Shown: positions 27,813-37,516 of the stretch, piece after piece
Position numbering within the stretch: position 1 is the first letter of the stretch
Layout: every line of letters begins with the position of its first letter
Assembly: GCF_002838835.1 (NCBI RefSeq)
Contig: NZ_NHPP01000004.1
Span: forward strand, 248,001 to 312,000
Direction: 5' to 3'
DNA from: Siphonobacter sp. SORGH_AS_0500
Lineage (GTDB): Bacteria; Bacteroidota; Bacteroidia; Cytophagales; Spirosomataceae
Length of the DNA: 64,000 nucleotides
The notes under the pieces: generated by a model
The model's input: the letters and a program-made list of their open reading frames with translations, nothing else
Told to the model about the DNA's origin: nothing
Database searches by the model: none
Made by a program: the position numbers and the translations under genes

Positions 27813-28064
27813 ATGGAAACGAATCTCGAACATCCACTATCAGGGAAAGTAGAACAGGCCTTAAACAGTATTCGTCCGTATTTGGAAGCCGATGGTGGTA
27901 ATGTCCGTATCATCGAAATTACGGATGATAACACCGTTAAGCTGGAGTTATTGGGAGCCTGTGGGTCCTGCTCTATGTCAGCTATGACCTTCCGCGGAGG
28001 CATTGAAGATGCCATCCGCCGTCAGGTGCCCGAAATATCAAGCATTGTTGCCGTGAACTTATAA
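27813..28064 (+). CDS. NifU C-terminal-domain protein (Fe-S scaffold)
   Basis: 83 aa from the ATG at 27813 (METNLEHPLS); a TTG at 27753 would add 20 unrelated residues. VRIIEITDDNTVKLELLGACGSCSMS is the NifU-C/Nfu core, with the cluster-binding CxxC at Cys 50 and Cys 53. It lies 90 nt downstream of the Mrp-like gene and ends 5 nt before the stop of the convergent transglutaminase gene. Confidence 0.9.
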   Translation: METNLEHPLSGKVEQALNSIRPYLEADGGNVRIIEITDDNTVKLELLGACGSCSMSAMTFRGGIEDAIRRQVPEISSIVAVNL

Positions 28065-28069
28065 CGGTC

Positions 28070-28921
28070 TTAGTATAATATTTCCGCTGGAGTAACCGTT
28101 ACGGTAGCCTCCAGACTTGATTCTGCCTGTCCGGTATACTTCCCGTGTACCGGACTTATCATTTCCGGGGATGCTGAAACGGCCAGCACTAGATGTGATT
28201 CTGCTGCCAGACAGTTTTGCGTAGGATCAAAACCTCGCCAGCCCGCTCCGGGTAAATATACTTCTGCCCAGGCGTGAAGGTATTGCGGAGCATCCGAAGA
28301 GCCGATGTAGTAACCGCTTACAAACCGGGAAGCCAGCCCCAGACTCCGGCAACAGGCCATGTATAAACTAGCATAGTCGCGACAGGAACCTTTGCGGTTC
28401 TGAAGGGTATAGTCCGGCTCCTGAGGAAAGCCTGTTTCGCGAATTTCGTAGTTAAATTCTTCGTTGATAAATTCATTGAGTCGAATCAGGAATTGCAGGG
28501 TATCCCAGCGAGATTCCGTGGCAATGAGTTTAGTGAACTGCTCGACGGAGGGCGTAATGCCTTCTTTTTCCAGATACGGCGTTAATAATTTCCGTTCCTC
28601 TTGGGAGTACTTGATAGGTAACTTCTGAAATTCAAAGGGGTAAAGAATAAAATCGAAAGGATTGGATAAGCTCGTTTCTACTTCCGACTCAGCTATGAAT
28701 TGAAGTTGATTGGTAGGTACGCTGAAGAATAACAAATGTTGAGTATTCCCTTCGGTATCAGAAATTTGAACCGTCTTGTCAGGCTCCGGTAAGATCTGAA
28801 TTTTCGTGCTCTTTAATGACTGAAAGGCCGTTGATCGAGGCTGTAAATAAATCCGGTGGGGACTCAGGGTTACCGCCGAAGAATAGGTATAGTTCAGTTG
28901 ATGACGTACACGATAAAGCAT
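28070..28921 (-). CDS. Transglutaminase-like protein of the Anbu/alpha-E locus
   Basis: 283 aa. The bacterial transglutaminase N-terminal beta region (MLYRVRHQLNYTYSSAVTLSPHRIYLQPR) is followed by the papain-like core with Cys 180 (GSCRDYASLY), His 216 (LHAWAEVY) and Asp 232 (FDPTQN). This class is regularly beside alpha-E and Anbu-type peptidase genes and is predicted to hydrolyse or make isopeptide bonds. A terminator-like hairpin lies between it and the peptidase gene, so it may have its own promoter. Confidence 0.85.
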   Translation of the reverse strand: MLYRVRHQLNYTYSSAVTLSPHRIYLQPRSTAFQSLKSTKIQILPEPDKTVQISDTEGNTQHLLFFSVPTNQLQFIAESEVETSLSNPFDFILYPFEFQKLPIKYSQEERKLLTPYLEKEGITPSVEQFTKLIATESRWDTLQFLIRLNEFINEEFNYEIRETGFPQEPDYTLQNRKGSCRDYASLYMACCRSLGLASRFVSGYYIGSSDAPQYLHAWAEVYLPGAGWRGFDPTQNCLAAESHLVLAVSASPEMISPVHGKYTGQAESSLEATVTVTPAEILY

Positions 28922-29092
28922 TGACGCTAAGAGGTTTTAAGGAAAACATAAGGAGAAAAACCAATCAGTCCCTTCGAGAGCAGTGAAAGAAAGGTAAAGG
29001 GCTTACATGCAAGATATGGTATATGGGTTATTTATCCAATGGATCTACCGCATTTTAGCAATCTCTTGAATGGATATTGCAGTAAAAATGAA

Positions 29093-29120
29093 AAAAGGAT
29101 AATGAGTCCATTATCCTTTT
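29093..29120 (-). terminator. Terminator after the Anbu-like peptidase gene
   Basis: A 12-bp stem (AAAAGGATAATG with CATTATCCTTTT), 4-nt loop, with T-rich sequence on the minus strand. It falls 24 nt after the peptidase stop codon and before the transglutaminase start. Confidence 0.75.
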
Positions 29121-29143
29121 TCTAGCCACAAAAGCTTCAGTAG

Positions 29144-29889
29144 TTAAGTCCGGTCGCTTACCAGGTTTTTCTGAGATTCGAATATGGGAGCCATCCAGTC
29201 ACTGGGTAGTCGTTGGACAGACGATAGGAGTAATGCTCCCCACTGGTGAGCAATTTGTTCGACGTCTTCTTTTTCAAAACGATGCTCATGCATGTGAAAA
29301 CTGTCTTTTTCGTAAACGGCCACATCAATTGGAAAATCTACATCGTTCGCACTAACCCGCGTAGAATCAAAGGACAAAAAGCCAATTTTTAAAGCGTCCT
29401 GAAGGGAAGTCTCAAAGCGTAGGCTCCGGCGTAGGATAGGGGTACCGTAGCCCGTATTGCCAATGATAAAAAAGGAGTGTTGGGTCCCACCTCAATCCAG
29501 TTTCCTTCGGGATAAAGCATGTATAACTTATGCTCGTCGTCGTCCTGCAATTGTCCGCCCACGATGGCGTACAAATTGAAAGAAAGTCCCGCTTCGGCCA
29601 ACGCTGATTTATCCTCCCGGGCTACTCGCCTGACCTGCTCACCAAAGGCATTAACGGCCTTGTATAGTTTGTTGAAGTTCGCGTCTCTTTCGGCAATAAC
29701 TTCCTGAAAATAGGTAATGGCCTTATCCCGCACGGAACGCAGGCCGGAAGTCATGATGAATAAGGAATGGTGCTCTACTTCGTGAATAGAAATCTTTTTA
29801 TTGGTCGTTACTTCAGAACCAGACGTGAGGCGAGTATCCGCCAGAGCGACTAGCCCAGTTTTGGTTTTTATGCCCAGACAATACGTCAT
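29144..29889 (-). pseudogene. Anbu-like proteasome-type peptidase, frameshifted by one missing base
   Basis: The start is MTYCLGIKTKTGLVALADTRLT: removing Met exposes Thr as the N-terminal nucleophile, with Asp 17 (ADTR) and Lys about 30-31 (NKKISIH) in mature numbering. The frame is lost at an A-run (29468-29473, T-run on the coding strand). One more base restores PFFIIGNTGYGTPILRRSLRFETSLQ and runs to SQKNLVSDRT, 248 aa, the Anbu size. Anbu is a proteasome-beta-like self-assembling peptidase found beside alpha-E and transglutaminase genes. Probably an intact gene with a sequencing deletion. Confidence 0.85.
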
Positions 29890-30030
29890 AAGTGGTAATG
29901 GGTGCTTCTAGCGTTAGGTTTTGATTTTGGTAATCAATGTCATGACTGATCTTTTACAGGAGAACAGAAACCCTAACAAAAGTAAATGTTTGTCGGAGCA
30001 TAGATAAGGGATTGTCTTGCCTTTGCCAAA

Positions 30031-30993
30031 CTAAATGACAGGTTTTAAATCAAAATAAGTTTCGAAAATCGCTTTTCCTACCTGATTGTTTTTTGACTGG
30101 AAGTTATCCAGAAATTCATGCAGGCCCGAGCTGAAAACGTCCTCGATCGTCATGAATTCAACCTCACTGCGAAGTTTACTTAACAAATGTTCGGCTGGGT
30201 TAGTGTAGCTGTTGCCGATATATCCCCCGGAGATTTCGTATAGTGAAAGTTCAGCCCGTTTCAGCGAGTGCATTACTGACCGGGGGAAGTTTTTTTCCAG
30301 AATCAGAAACTCTACAATGTGAGCGGGGGACATATTCTTGAATCGCTGGCGATACATGTTATAAGCCGAAACCGACTTTAATACCGAAGACCAGAGTAAT
30401 AAATCGAGTGGCGAGCCTACCGCCGCTATTTCGGGCAGAAGCGTAAAGTATTTCACATCCAGGAAACGCGTGGTTTTATCGGCCCTTTCAAGCATTCGGC
30501 CAAGGCGGGCAAAATGCCATCCTTCATTACGCGTGATGGTTGATTCAATGATCCCGTAAAACGTCTGGCAGCCCAGTTTGATATGCTCATAAAAATCCTG
30601 AAAATGAGTCATTTCCCAATTTTTAGATTGCGTGGCCGCTTCTTTAACTTTCCAGTATAAGGCATTAATCTGTTCCCACATTTCCCGTGAAATGGCCTCC
30701 CGAATGGTACGGGCATTCTCGCGGGCGTTTTGCAAACAGCTTAGAATGGAATTAGGGTTTTTGGGATCGAACGTCATGAAGAAAATAATATTCTCCCGAC
30801 TGGTGGTTTCGTAATGCTTATAAAAAAGTTTATTGTCGGCGGTGGCAATGATCAGCGGCTCCCATTGTTCTTCTACATCTGGCGGTAAATCCAGCATCAG
30901 ATTAAAATTAACATCTACAAATCGGGCATAATTATCCGCTCTTTCTACGTATCGATTTAACCAGTAAATAGAATTTGCAACGCGACTTAGCAT
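30031..30993 (-). CDS. Alpha-E (DUF403) domain protein
   Basis: 320 aa, all alpha. It begins MLSRVANSIYWLNRYVERADNYARF, the signature N-terminus of the alpha-E family, and includes YGIIESTITRNEGWHFARLGRMLERADKTTRFLDVKY. The family is fused or adjacent to circularly permuted ATP-grasp, Anbu and transglutaminase genes; it is thought to support peptide-bond-forming ATP-grasp chemistry. No ATP-grasp gene lies upstream: the next gene is atpG, with its terminator 175 nt away. Confidence 0.9.
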   Translation of the reverse strand: MLSRVANSIYWLNRYVERADNYARFVDVNFNLMLDLPPDVEEQWEPLIIATADNKLFYKHYETTSRENIIFFMTFDPKNPNSILSCLQNARENARTIREAISREMWEQINALYWKVKEAATQSKNWEMTHFQDFYEHIKLGCQTFYGIIESTITRNEGWHFARLGRMLERADKTTRFLDVKYFTLLPEIAAVGSPLDLLLWSSVLKSVSAYNMYRQRFKNMSPAHIVEFLILEKNFPRSVMHSLKRAELSLYEISGGYIGNSYTNPAEHLLSKLRSEVEFMTIEDVFSSGLHEFLDNFQSKNNQVGKAIFETYFDLKPVI

Positions 30994-31168
30994 AGCTTGA
31001 ATGGGAATAATATTCGGTTAATTAATAATAATAAGGCTCAATATGGTTTAAATGATAGTCATTTCAAAATTATATTCTGAAATATTCCGTTTTATTTAAA
31101 ACTATATTTTTTAGGTAATCCCTGAAGGGGATTAGATCAATCAGCAATATAGAGAAAGGTAACAAAAA

Positions 31169-31193
31169 ACCCTCACTCGAAACGAATGAGGGT
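31169..31193 (-). terminator. Terminator of atpA-atpG
   Basis: An 11-bp stem (ACCCTCACTCG with CGAATGAGGGT, one mismatch), 3-nt loop, followed on the minus strand by a T-run, 25 nt past the atpG stop. Confidence 0.8.
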
Positions 31194-31217
31194 CTATGCT
31201 TATACCAGAACGGGAGA

Positions 31218-32099
31218 TTATGCTCCGGCAAGTGCTTCCGCACCGGCCACAATCTCAAGGATTTCAGTAGTAATGGCAGCCTGGCGAGAACGGTTATACT
31301 CAATACGAAGGTTCTTTAAAAGTTCACCTGCGTTATCAGTAGCCTTGTCCATGGCCGTCATACGGGCACCGTGTTCAGAAGCATTGGATTCTAAAACGGC
31401 CCGGTATAATTGAATTTTGAGTGATTTCGGAATGAGTTCTTTAATGATTTCTTCTTCCGAAGGCTCAAAAATATAATCTCCTTTTACTGCATTATCGTCT
31501 GCTTCTTTTTCAACGATGGGTAAGAATTGCTCCACGCGAATGACCTGCGTAGCAACGTTCTTGAATTCGTTGAAAACGATTTCTACGATATCATACTGGC
31601 CTTTGACGAAAGCCGCCATGATGTCTTCTGCCGCCTGACGAACAACGGTAAAGCTCAATCGGGTAAAGGTATCTTCGTAGGCGTGGTTCACTTTGTAACC
31701 ACGACGAGTAAAGAACTCGCCACCTTTTTTACCGATCGATAAAATATGTACGTTGCCTGCTTGCTGCTGAGCCGCGTATTTTTGATTAATAACCGTCTGG
31801 GCAGCCTTACTTACGTTCGCATTGAACGCACCGCAAAGACCGCGATCAGAGGTAATGACCACGATGAGAACTCGCTCGATGGGTCTTTCCTGTTTGTAGG
31901 GATTTTCCTGAGCACCTTCAGCCCCCGCCGAAACGGTTTGCAGCATTTCGCCCAGTTTATGAGCATAAGGCCGCATCTGAATGATGCTGTCCTGGGCTCT
32001 ACGCAGTTTAGCCGCCGCCACCATTTTCATGGCTTTGGTGATCTGCTGGGTAGAGTTTACGGAGGCAATCCGGTTACGAACTTCTTTTAAGTTAGCCAT
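31218..32099 (-). CDS. atpG: ATP synthase gamma subunit
   Basis: 293 aa. The N-terminal helix MANLKEVRNRIASVNSTQQITKAMKMVAAAKLRRAQ and the C-terminal helix RMTAMDKATDNAGELLKNLRIEYNRSRQAAITTEILEIVAGAEAL form the rotating shaft. ITSDRGLCGAFNANV is the conserved central strand. Downstream of atpA with an 80-nt gap that holds a hairpin. Confidence 0.96.
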   Translation of the reverse strand: MANLKEVRNRIASVNSTQQITKAMKMVAAAKLRRAQDSIIQMRPYAHKLGEMLQTVSAGAEGAQENPYKQERPIERVLIVVITSDRGLCGAFNANVSKAAQTVINQKYAAQQQAGNVHILSIGKKGGEFFTRRGYKVNHAYEDTFTRLSFTVVRQAAEDIMAAFVKGQYDIVEIVFNEFKNVATQVIRVEQFLPIVEKEADDNAVKGDYIFEPSEEEIIKELIPKSLKIQLYRAVLESNASEHGARMTAMDKATDNAGELLKNLRIEYNRSRQAAITTEILEIVAGAEALAGA

Positions 32100-32137
32100 G
32101 GTGTTCGATGAAGAGACGTTCGATAGTGAGAGTAGAT

Positions 32138-32167
32138 TAGCCCACTGTCTAATCAGACAATGGGCTA
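32138..32167 (-). promoter_or_regulatory. Intercistronic hairpin between atpA and atpG
   Basis: Arms TAGCCCACTGTCT and AGACAATGGGCTA pair with one mismatch, 4-nt loop, no T-run. It may stabilise or divide the transcript so that subunit levels differ. That role is inferred from position only. Confidence 0.5.
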
Positions 32168-32179
32168 CCGAACATCAGA

Positions 32180-33769
32180 TCAGGCAACAGTCAGTTCGTA
32201 CTTGAGTGATACTTCTTTCGCCACTTTTTCAAGGGTTGAAGTGATCGCATCATCGTACTTACCTGCTTTCAGTTGTTTTAATACGTCCGCGTTCTGATCA
32301 CGGAGTAAGTTGATAAAATCAGCTTCAAATTGGCGAACCTGATTTACCGGAACTTTATCGATTAAGCCCTTGGTAGAAACGTGGATCATGGCCACTTGTT
32401 CTTCTACACGTTGAGGAGCTCCTTGTTTCTGAATCAGAATTTCGAGGTTACGACGACCGCGTTCGATGGTCAGTTTCGTAGCCGCATCCAGGTCAGAACC
32501 GAATTTCGCGAAAGCTTCGAGCTCACGGAATTGGGCCTGATCCAGTTTCAGCGTACCCGCTACTTTCTTCATCGATTTGATTTGAGCGTTACCACCTACG
32601 CGGCTTACCGAGATACCTACGTTGATTGCAGGGCGGATACCGGCGTTGAAGAGGTTAGACTCAAGGAAGATCTGTCCGTCAGTAATCGAAATTACGTTCG
32701 TTGGGATATACGCAGAAACGTCACCTGCCTGCGTTTCGATGATGGGGAGGGCCGTTAACGAACCGCCACCTTTTACGATGGGACGAATGCTTTCTGGTAA
32801 GTCGTTCATCTGAGCAGCGATCTCATCGTTAGCGATGATTTTCGCGGCACGCTCTAATAAACGGCTGTGCAGGTAGAATACGTCTCCGGGGTATGCTTCA
32901 CGTCCGGGGGGACGACGAAGGAGCAGAGAAACCGTACGGTAAGCAACGGCCTGTTTCGATAAGTCGTCATAAACGACCAGAGCAGGACGACCTGAGTCAC
33001 GGAAGAATTCACCGATAGCAGCACCCGTAAAAGGAGCATAGAACTGCATAGGAGCAGAGTCAGACGCACCAGCGGCTACGATCACGGTGTAATCCATCGC
33101 ACCAGCTTTACGAAGAGCTTGTTCTACCTGTTTGATGGTAGAGGCTTTCTGACCGCAGGCCACGTAGATACAATATACAGGCTGACCTGCTTCGTAGAAT
33201 TCTTTCTGGTTAATGATGGTATCGATCGCTACGGTAGTTTTACCCGTTTGACGGTCACCGATGATCAATTCCCGTTGGCCACGGCCTACAGGAATCATGG
33301 CGTCGATTGCTTTGATACCTGATTGCAGCGGTTCGGTTACAGGCTGGCGATAGATAACGCCGGGAGCTTTACGCTCGATAGGCATATCGTATAATTGACC
33401 AGCGATGGGGCCATTGCCGTCGATAGGCTCGCCCAGGGTATTAACCACACGACCAAGCATACCTTCACCCACGCGGATGGAGGCGATTTGACGAGTCCGT
33501 TTTACGGTGTCACCTTCTTTAATGTCAGAAGAATCACCTAATAACACGGCCCCGACATTGTCTTCTTCGAGGTTAAGAGCCAGAGCTTTAACGCCATTTT
33601 CAAAGGCGAGCAGCTCACCGGCTTGTACATTTGAAAGTCCGTAAATACGGGCCACACCGTCACCGATCTGGAGGACCGTACCCACTTCTTCGAGTTCGGC
33701 GGCAGACTTTGCTCCGGAAAGTTGCTCCCGTAATATCGCCGATACCTCGTCGGGTCTAACTGATGCCAT
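32180..33769 (-). CDS. atpA: ATP synthase alpha subunit
   Basis: 529 aa. P-loop GDRQTGKT, then [44 protein letters not shown], and the conserved Arg finger in [19 protein letters not shown]. Regulatory rather than catalytic nucleotide binding in F1. No atpH lies upstream: the preceding 457 nt are non-coding and the next gene is divergent. Confidence 0.97.
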   Translation of the reverse strand: MASVRPDEVSAILREQLSGAKSAAELEEVGTVLQIGDGVARIYGLSNVQAGELLAFENGVKALALNLEEDNVGAVLLGDSSDIKEGDTVKRTRQIASIRVGEGMLGRVVNTLGEPIDGNGPIAGQLYDMPIERKAPGVIYRQPVTEPLQSGIKAIDAMIPVGRGQRELIIGDRQTGKTTVAIDTIINQKEFYEAGQPVYCIYVACGQKASTIKQVEQALRKAGAMDYTVIVAAGASDSAPMQFYAPFTGAAIGEFFRDSGRPALVVYDDLSKQAVAYRTVSLLLRRPPGREAYPGDVFYLHSRLLERAAKIIANDEIAAQMNDLPESIRPIVKGGGSLTALPIIETQAGDVSAYIPTNVISITDGQIFLESNLFNAGIRPAINVGISVSRVGGNAQIKSMKKVAGTLKLDQAQFRELEAFAKFGSDLDAATKLTIERGRRNLEILIQKQGAPQRVEEQVAMIHVSTKGLIDKVPVNQVRQFEADFINLLRDQNADVLKQLKAGKYDDAITSTLEKVAKEVSLKYELTVA

Positions 33770-34226
33770 ACAGCAGTATTGGAAAGTTATATGAAACTCA
33801 GAGTTATTAATCTGTTTTCAGAGTGTGGAAAGAGTATGAACTCTGAAATCGCCCGCAAAATTAGCGACGAAATTTGATTTTCCGTAGGTAATCGAAACTT
33901 TTTCCTGTCTTTATTTTATACTTTTCTTAGAAAATGCGTTTATAGGCAAACTTATAATTTGAATTTACAGATAAAGTGTTTAGTACAGTTCATCTCTTTG
34001 ACGTATAGATAGATTCGTAAGAGTACAGTAGAACTTCATAAGTAATCTGAAACCCTTATACAAGCCGCATACTAAAAGTTATAAGGCTATTAATAGGATT
34101 TAAATATGAATTAATTGATGTTTATGAATAATTATTACTAATTAACGTTTTCTTAATTAAACTTAGTATATAGTACTCTAGAGTGATTGATAAATTTGCT
34201 TAAGTTGGAACACTAATCAATCACTC
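33770..34226. other. Divergent intergenic region, no gene seen
   Basis: AT-rich, between atpA and the T9SS protein gene. It should hold the atpA promoter at its left and the T9SS gene promoter at its right. No atpH or other ORF remnant is visible. Confidence 0.5.
34191..34198 (+). promoter_or_regulatory. Candidate -7 element for the T9SS protein gene
   Basis: TAAATTTG matches TAnnTTTG, 29 nt before the ATG. No clear -33 TTTG. Confidence 0.35.
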
Positions 34227-37208
34227 ATGAACAAACTTTTACAATTCTTTGTAACAGCCTTTTTCCTTAGCTGTTATTTTCAAAGCTTTGCCCAGGATTC
34301 CATTTTGTCGTATGATTTTACGACAAAATCGCCCGCAGCAGGTAGCTGGACTGCCAGTGGTTTATCAAGTATCGGGAAAAATGGCTGTACCGGTGACGGG
34401 TATTCTGCTCAAAGCTGGGACCCAGGCGATTATATTGAAATAGCCGCCAGTACTTCGGGCTTTACCGGTCCGTTCACGATCAGCTTCAATTCAAGAACAT
34501 CTAATACCGGAACGAGTGACGTATTAGCCGTTCAAATCTCTTCAGGCAATACGGGGAGCAACTTTGTAGAATTAGGTACTTATAGTTTAACGACTACCTG
34601 CGGTAAAATATCTTTTAGCACGCCAGGAAATGCTACGGACTATGATAACAATGCTAATGTAAAAATTCGGATTATTAAAAAAAGTGGTAATTCTAATGGT
34701 GGTAACCACAGAATTGATGATTTCCTATTTACAGGGTATAGTGTTGCCCCTACCTTATTGACTTCAGTATCTTCCGTTTCTTCGCTGACGTACGAAGAAG
34801 GTAGTAGCGTATCAAATGCTAAAACATTCAATTTGTCGGGGCGTAATCTTAATCCGGCCAGCGGTTCTATTGCATTGACTGCTCCTGAAAATTTTGAGAT
34901 TTCACTAGATAATACCACTTTCAGTAACACCCTCTCGGTATCTTACAGTAGTAATGCTTTAGCCAGTACACCTTTGTACGTTCGCCTGAAGACAGGACTG
35001 CCTGCGGGAGCCTATCCTTCTTCTGGAACAAGTGATCTTACTATTTCCGGTGGAACGGCTAACGTAGTAGTAAAAGTAAGTGGTTATGTCTCTCAAGTGC
35101 CTACGGGTACTGAGCCTTGTGCCGCCGCATCTGTCCCTATTTCTTCGGCTCGGGCTGGTTCAGTTGGGGCTACCTTCACGGTGACGGGTAGAATTACAGG
35201 AATTTTTTCCGGTACTAACATTTATATTCAGGATGCTACGGGCGGAATTTTAATTTACGATAACGCAGGCAAACAACCTGAAGAGCTTCGGGTTGGAGAT
35301 GAAGTTCAAGTGACCGGAAACCTTACCGAATACAATACTGAAAAAGAACTGGCTTCTTTAACTTGTTTTCAAAAGACGACGGCAGCTAATAATCCAGTAA
35401 CTCCGCTGGTCATTGCACCTGCTGATTTATGTAACCATCAGGGAGAATTGATTACTCTGAATGAAGATGTAACCGTTTCGAGTCCCGCAGGAACAACCTT
35501 TCTTGGATCCAATACGAACTATACGTTAAGTAACGGGCTTATTATGCGAGTTTTAAGTTCGACGAATCTCTCGGGAGCGACTCGCCCTTCTTCCGCTTTC
35601 AAACCAACGGGTGTCGTAACAATCTTTAATAATGGCTGTCAAATCTTACCCCGTTCGGTAGAAGACGTGCCTGGCTCAACGCCTCTACAGGGGGGAAGCT
35701 GCGGAACGGCTACGGCTTCGACGAGTGAAACTAAACTGGAAGTAACCAACTGGAACGTGGAATGGCTAGGAAATACGCAGTATGGCCCCACCAACGAAAC
35801 GCTTCAGTTGAACAACGTGAAAACCGTACTGAGTAACATTGGCTCGGACGTATTCATGTTGCAGGAGGTTTGTAGTTATAATGCGGCTAACCCTTCCGAT
35901 CCTTCCACTTCATTCGGAGCGTTAATTCAAGGCCTGAATGCTACGTATCCTACTCGTCAGTATGCGGGTGAGTGTTCTTCACGTTATTCGTATTCAGAAG
36001 TTGCCAGCCCTGATCCAATGGGGCAGCGGGTTTGTATCATTTATCGTACGGATCAGATCACGAAAGTGGCTTCTCGTCCCTTACTGACGAACGCTTCCGT
36101 AACGAACTATCCTACGGGTAATAATTCACAATTCTGGGCTTCTGGTCGTTTACCCTTCCTGTTCCAGGCAGACGTAAAGCTAAATTCTGCGACCGAAGCG
36201 ACCCGAATGAACTTCATCGTGTTACACGCCAAGTCGGGTTCAGACGTGGCTTCGTATGACCGTCGTGTCTATGACTATAAAGTGCTGTATGATTCCTTGC
36301 AGGCACAATTTGCTTCTGAAAAAATCATCATGGCTGGTGACTTCAACGACGACGTAGATCAGTCCATCGCGGGAAGCAACCAAATCAGTAGTATAAAGGC
36401 TTTCCTGTATGCGAATCCCGCTACGACCAACATCGCCGATACGCGTCCAAATGCCAACTGGAGCTGTCTGTCGCGGATTTTCAGTACTGCTGGCTGTGCC
36501 AGTACGGTTAGCTATTCTGATTATATCGATCACGCTTTCGTTTCAAATGAAATCGTTTCTACAAATTCAGGGGGGCGTACGCTGGCAAGTGTTGTTTCGG
36601 TAGATGGCATTTACTCGCTGCGTCCTAGCGTGAGTAACTATGCTAATACGACTACAGATCACTATCCTACGTTTACACAAGTATCAATCACCGCTGATAA
36701 TCCAACTCCGGTGACCTGGCTGGACTTCAAAGGAAAGTTAAACGAAGCGGAGCAGGTGGAATTAACCTGGGCTACGGCGAGCGAAAAGAACAACAGCCAT
36801 TTCGAAATTCAGCGGAGTAAGGACGGACAGAACTTTGAAACATTAGCCAATGTAGCAGGTAAAGGAAACAGCACTTCGGTAATTCGCTATCAGTACCTAG
36901 ACGAAACCCCCGGAAGTGGCCTGAATTATTACCGCCTGAAGCAAATGGATGTGAATGGTAATGCTGAAGTTTCACGAGCAATCTCCGTTGAAGTAGACGC
37001 CCTGCGGGTAGGTCCAAACCCGACTGCTAATGTCATCAGAGTAGATAGCAAGGGTCTGGTTGAAGTTCAGTTGTATAGCTTGTCAGGGGTATTACTGAAA
37101 AAGTCTTTGACCAATGAAATACAAATGACGGAGCTGGCTTCGGGTTCATACCTATTGAAGATTAGTACAGCCCATTCAACGACTTACAGAAAAGTAGTTA
37201 AACAATAA
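34227..37208 (+). CDS. T9SS-secreted multidomain protein with endonuclease/exonuclease/phosphatase domain
   Basis: 993 aa. Order: signal peptide (MNKLLQFFVTAFFLSCYFQSFAQ); a lectin-like beta domain (about 25-170); a bacterial immunoglobulin-like repeat (about 185-290); an OB-fold, DUF5689-like region (about 315-490, VTGRITGIFSGTNIYIQDATGGILIYD); an EEP fold (about 505-815: NWNVEWLG, LQEVC, VLHAKSG, MAGDFNDD, DHYPTF); and a C-terminal T9SS type A sorting domain (from about 929, VGPNPTANVIRV, ending YRKVVKQ). It is likely secreted or surface-bound and may hydrolyse extracellular DNA or phosphoesters. The substrate is not established. Confidence 0.88.
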   Translation: MNKLLQFFVTAFFLSCYFQSFAQDSILSYDFTTKSPAAGSWTASGLSSIGKNGCTGDGYSAQSWDPGDYIEIAASTSGFTGPFTISFNSRTSNTGTSDVLAVQISSGNTGSNFVELGTYSLTTTCGKISFSTPGNATDYDNNANVKIRIIKKSGNSNGGNHRIDDFLFTGYSVAPTLLTSVSSVSSLTYEEGSSVSNAKTFNLSGRNLNPASGSIALTAPENFEISLDNTTFSNTLSVSYSSNALASTPLYVRLKTGLPAGAYPSSGTSDLTISGGTANVVVKVSGYVSQVPTGTEPCAAASVPISSARAGSVGATFTVTGRITGIFSGTNIYIQDATGGILIYDNAGKQPEELRVGDEVQVTGNLTEYNTEKELASLTCFQKTTAANNPVTPLVIAPADLCNHQGELITLNEDVTVSSPAGTTFLGSNTNYTLSNGLIMRVLSSTNLSGATRPSSAFKPTGVVTIFNNGCQILPRSVEDVPGSTPLQGGSCGTATASTSETKLEVTNWNVEWLGNTQYGPTNETLQLNNVKTVLSNIGSDVFMLQEVCSYNAANPSDPSTSFGALIQGLNATYPTRQYAGECSSRYSYSEVASPDPMGQRVCIIYRTDQITKVASRPLLTNASVTNYPTGNNSQFWASGRLPFLFQADVKLNSATEATRMNFIVLHAKSGSDVASYDRRVYDYKVLYDSLQAQFASEKIIMAGDFNDDVDQSIAGSNQISSIKAFLYANPATTNIADTRPNANWSCLSRIFSTAGCASTVSYSDYIDHAFVSNEIVSTNSGGRTLASVVSVDGIYSLRPSVSNYANTTTDHYPTFTQVSITADNPTPVTWLDFKGKLNEAEQVELTWATASEKNNSHFEIQRSKDGQNFETLANVAGKGNSTSVIRYQYLDETPGSGLNYYRLKQMDVNGNAEVSRAISVEVDALRVGPNPTANVIRVDSKGLVEVQLYSLSGVLLKKSLTNEIQMTELASGSYLLKISTAHSTTYRKVVKQ

Positions 37209-37516
37209 GTAACTCGTAATTTTCAGTAGTTTCTGGGAAGATTGAGAAACGTAAGTTTAGTCTTTGATTAGTAATTGTTTGACTAATAATTTGTTGATTT
37301 TTAATGAAGAGGAAGCTTGCTTAAGGGCTTCCTCTTTACTTTCTTTTGAGATTAAAAAATACATTTATGCTAGAATAGCTTTTGATAATTTACTATTGTT
37401 GTACCGATGAAACGATTTTTTGCCACTTATTTTACTACAAAAAGCTGAGTTTGCCCTCTTGCTCTAGTATTATTTGGGTAGCCGTTGTTTCCGCCAAAAA
37501 AACACTACTTAAACTA
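37209..37516. other. Gap, no gene seen
   Basis: A stretch between the T9SS protein gene and the SGNH gene. An ATG at 37382 is in frame with the SGNH gene, but the 45 extra residues lack a signal or conserved character, so it is probably leader sequence. Confidence 0.5.

Noticed and set aside
37382..37516. ATG at 37382 as start of the SGNH gene
   Set aside because: The 45 extra residues have no signal or domain pattern, whereas the ATG at 37517 starts a good signal peptide.
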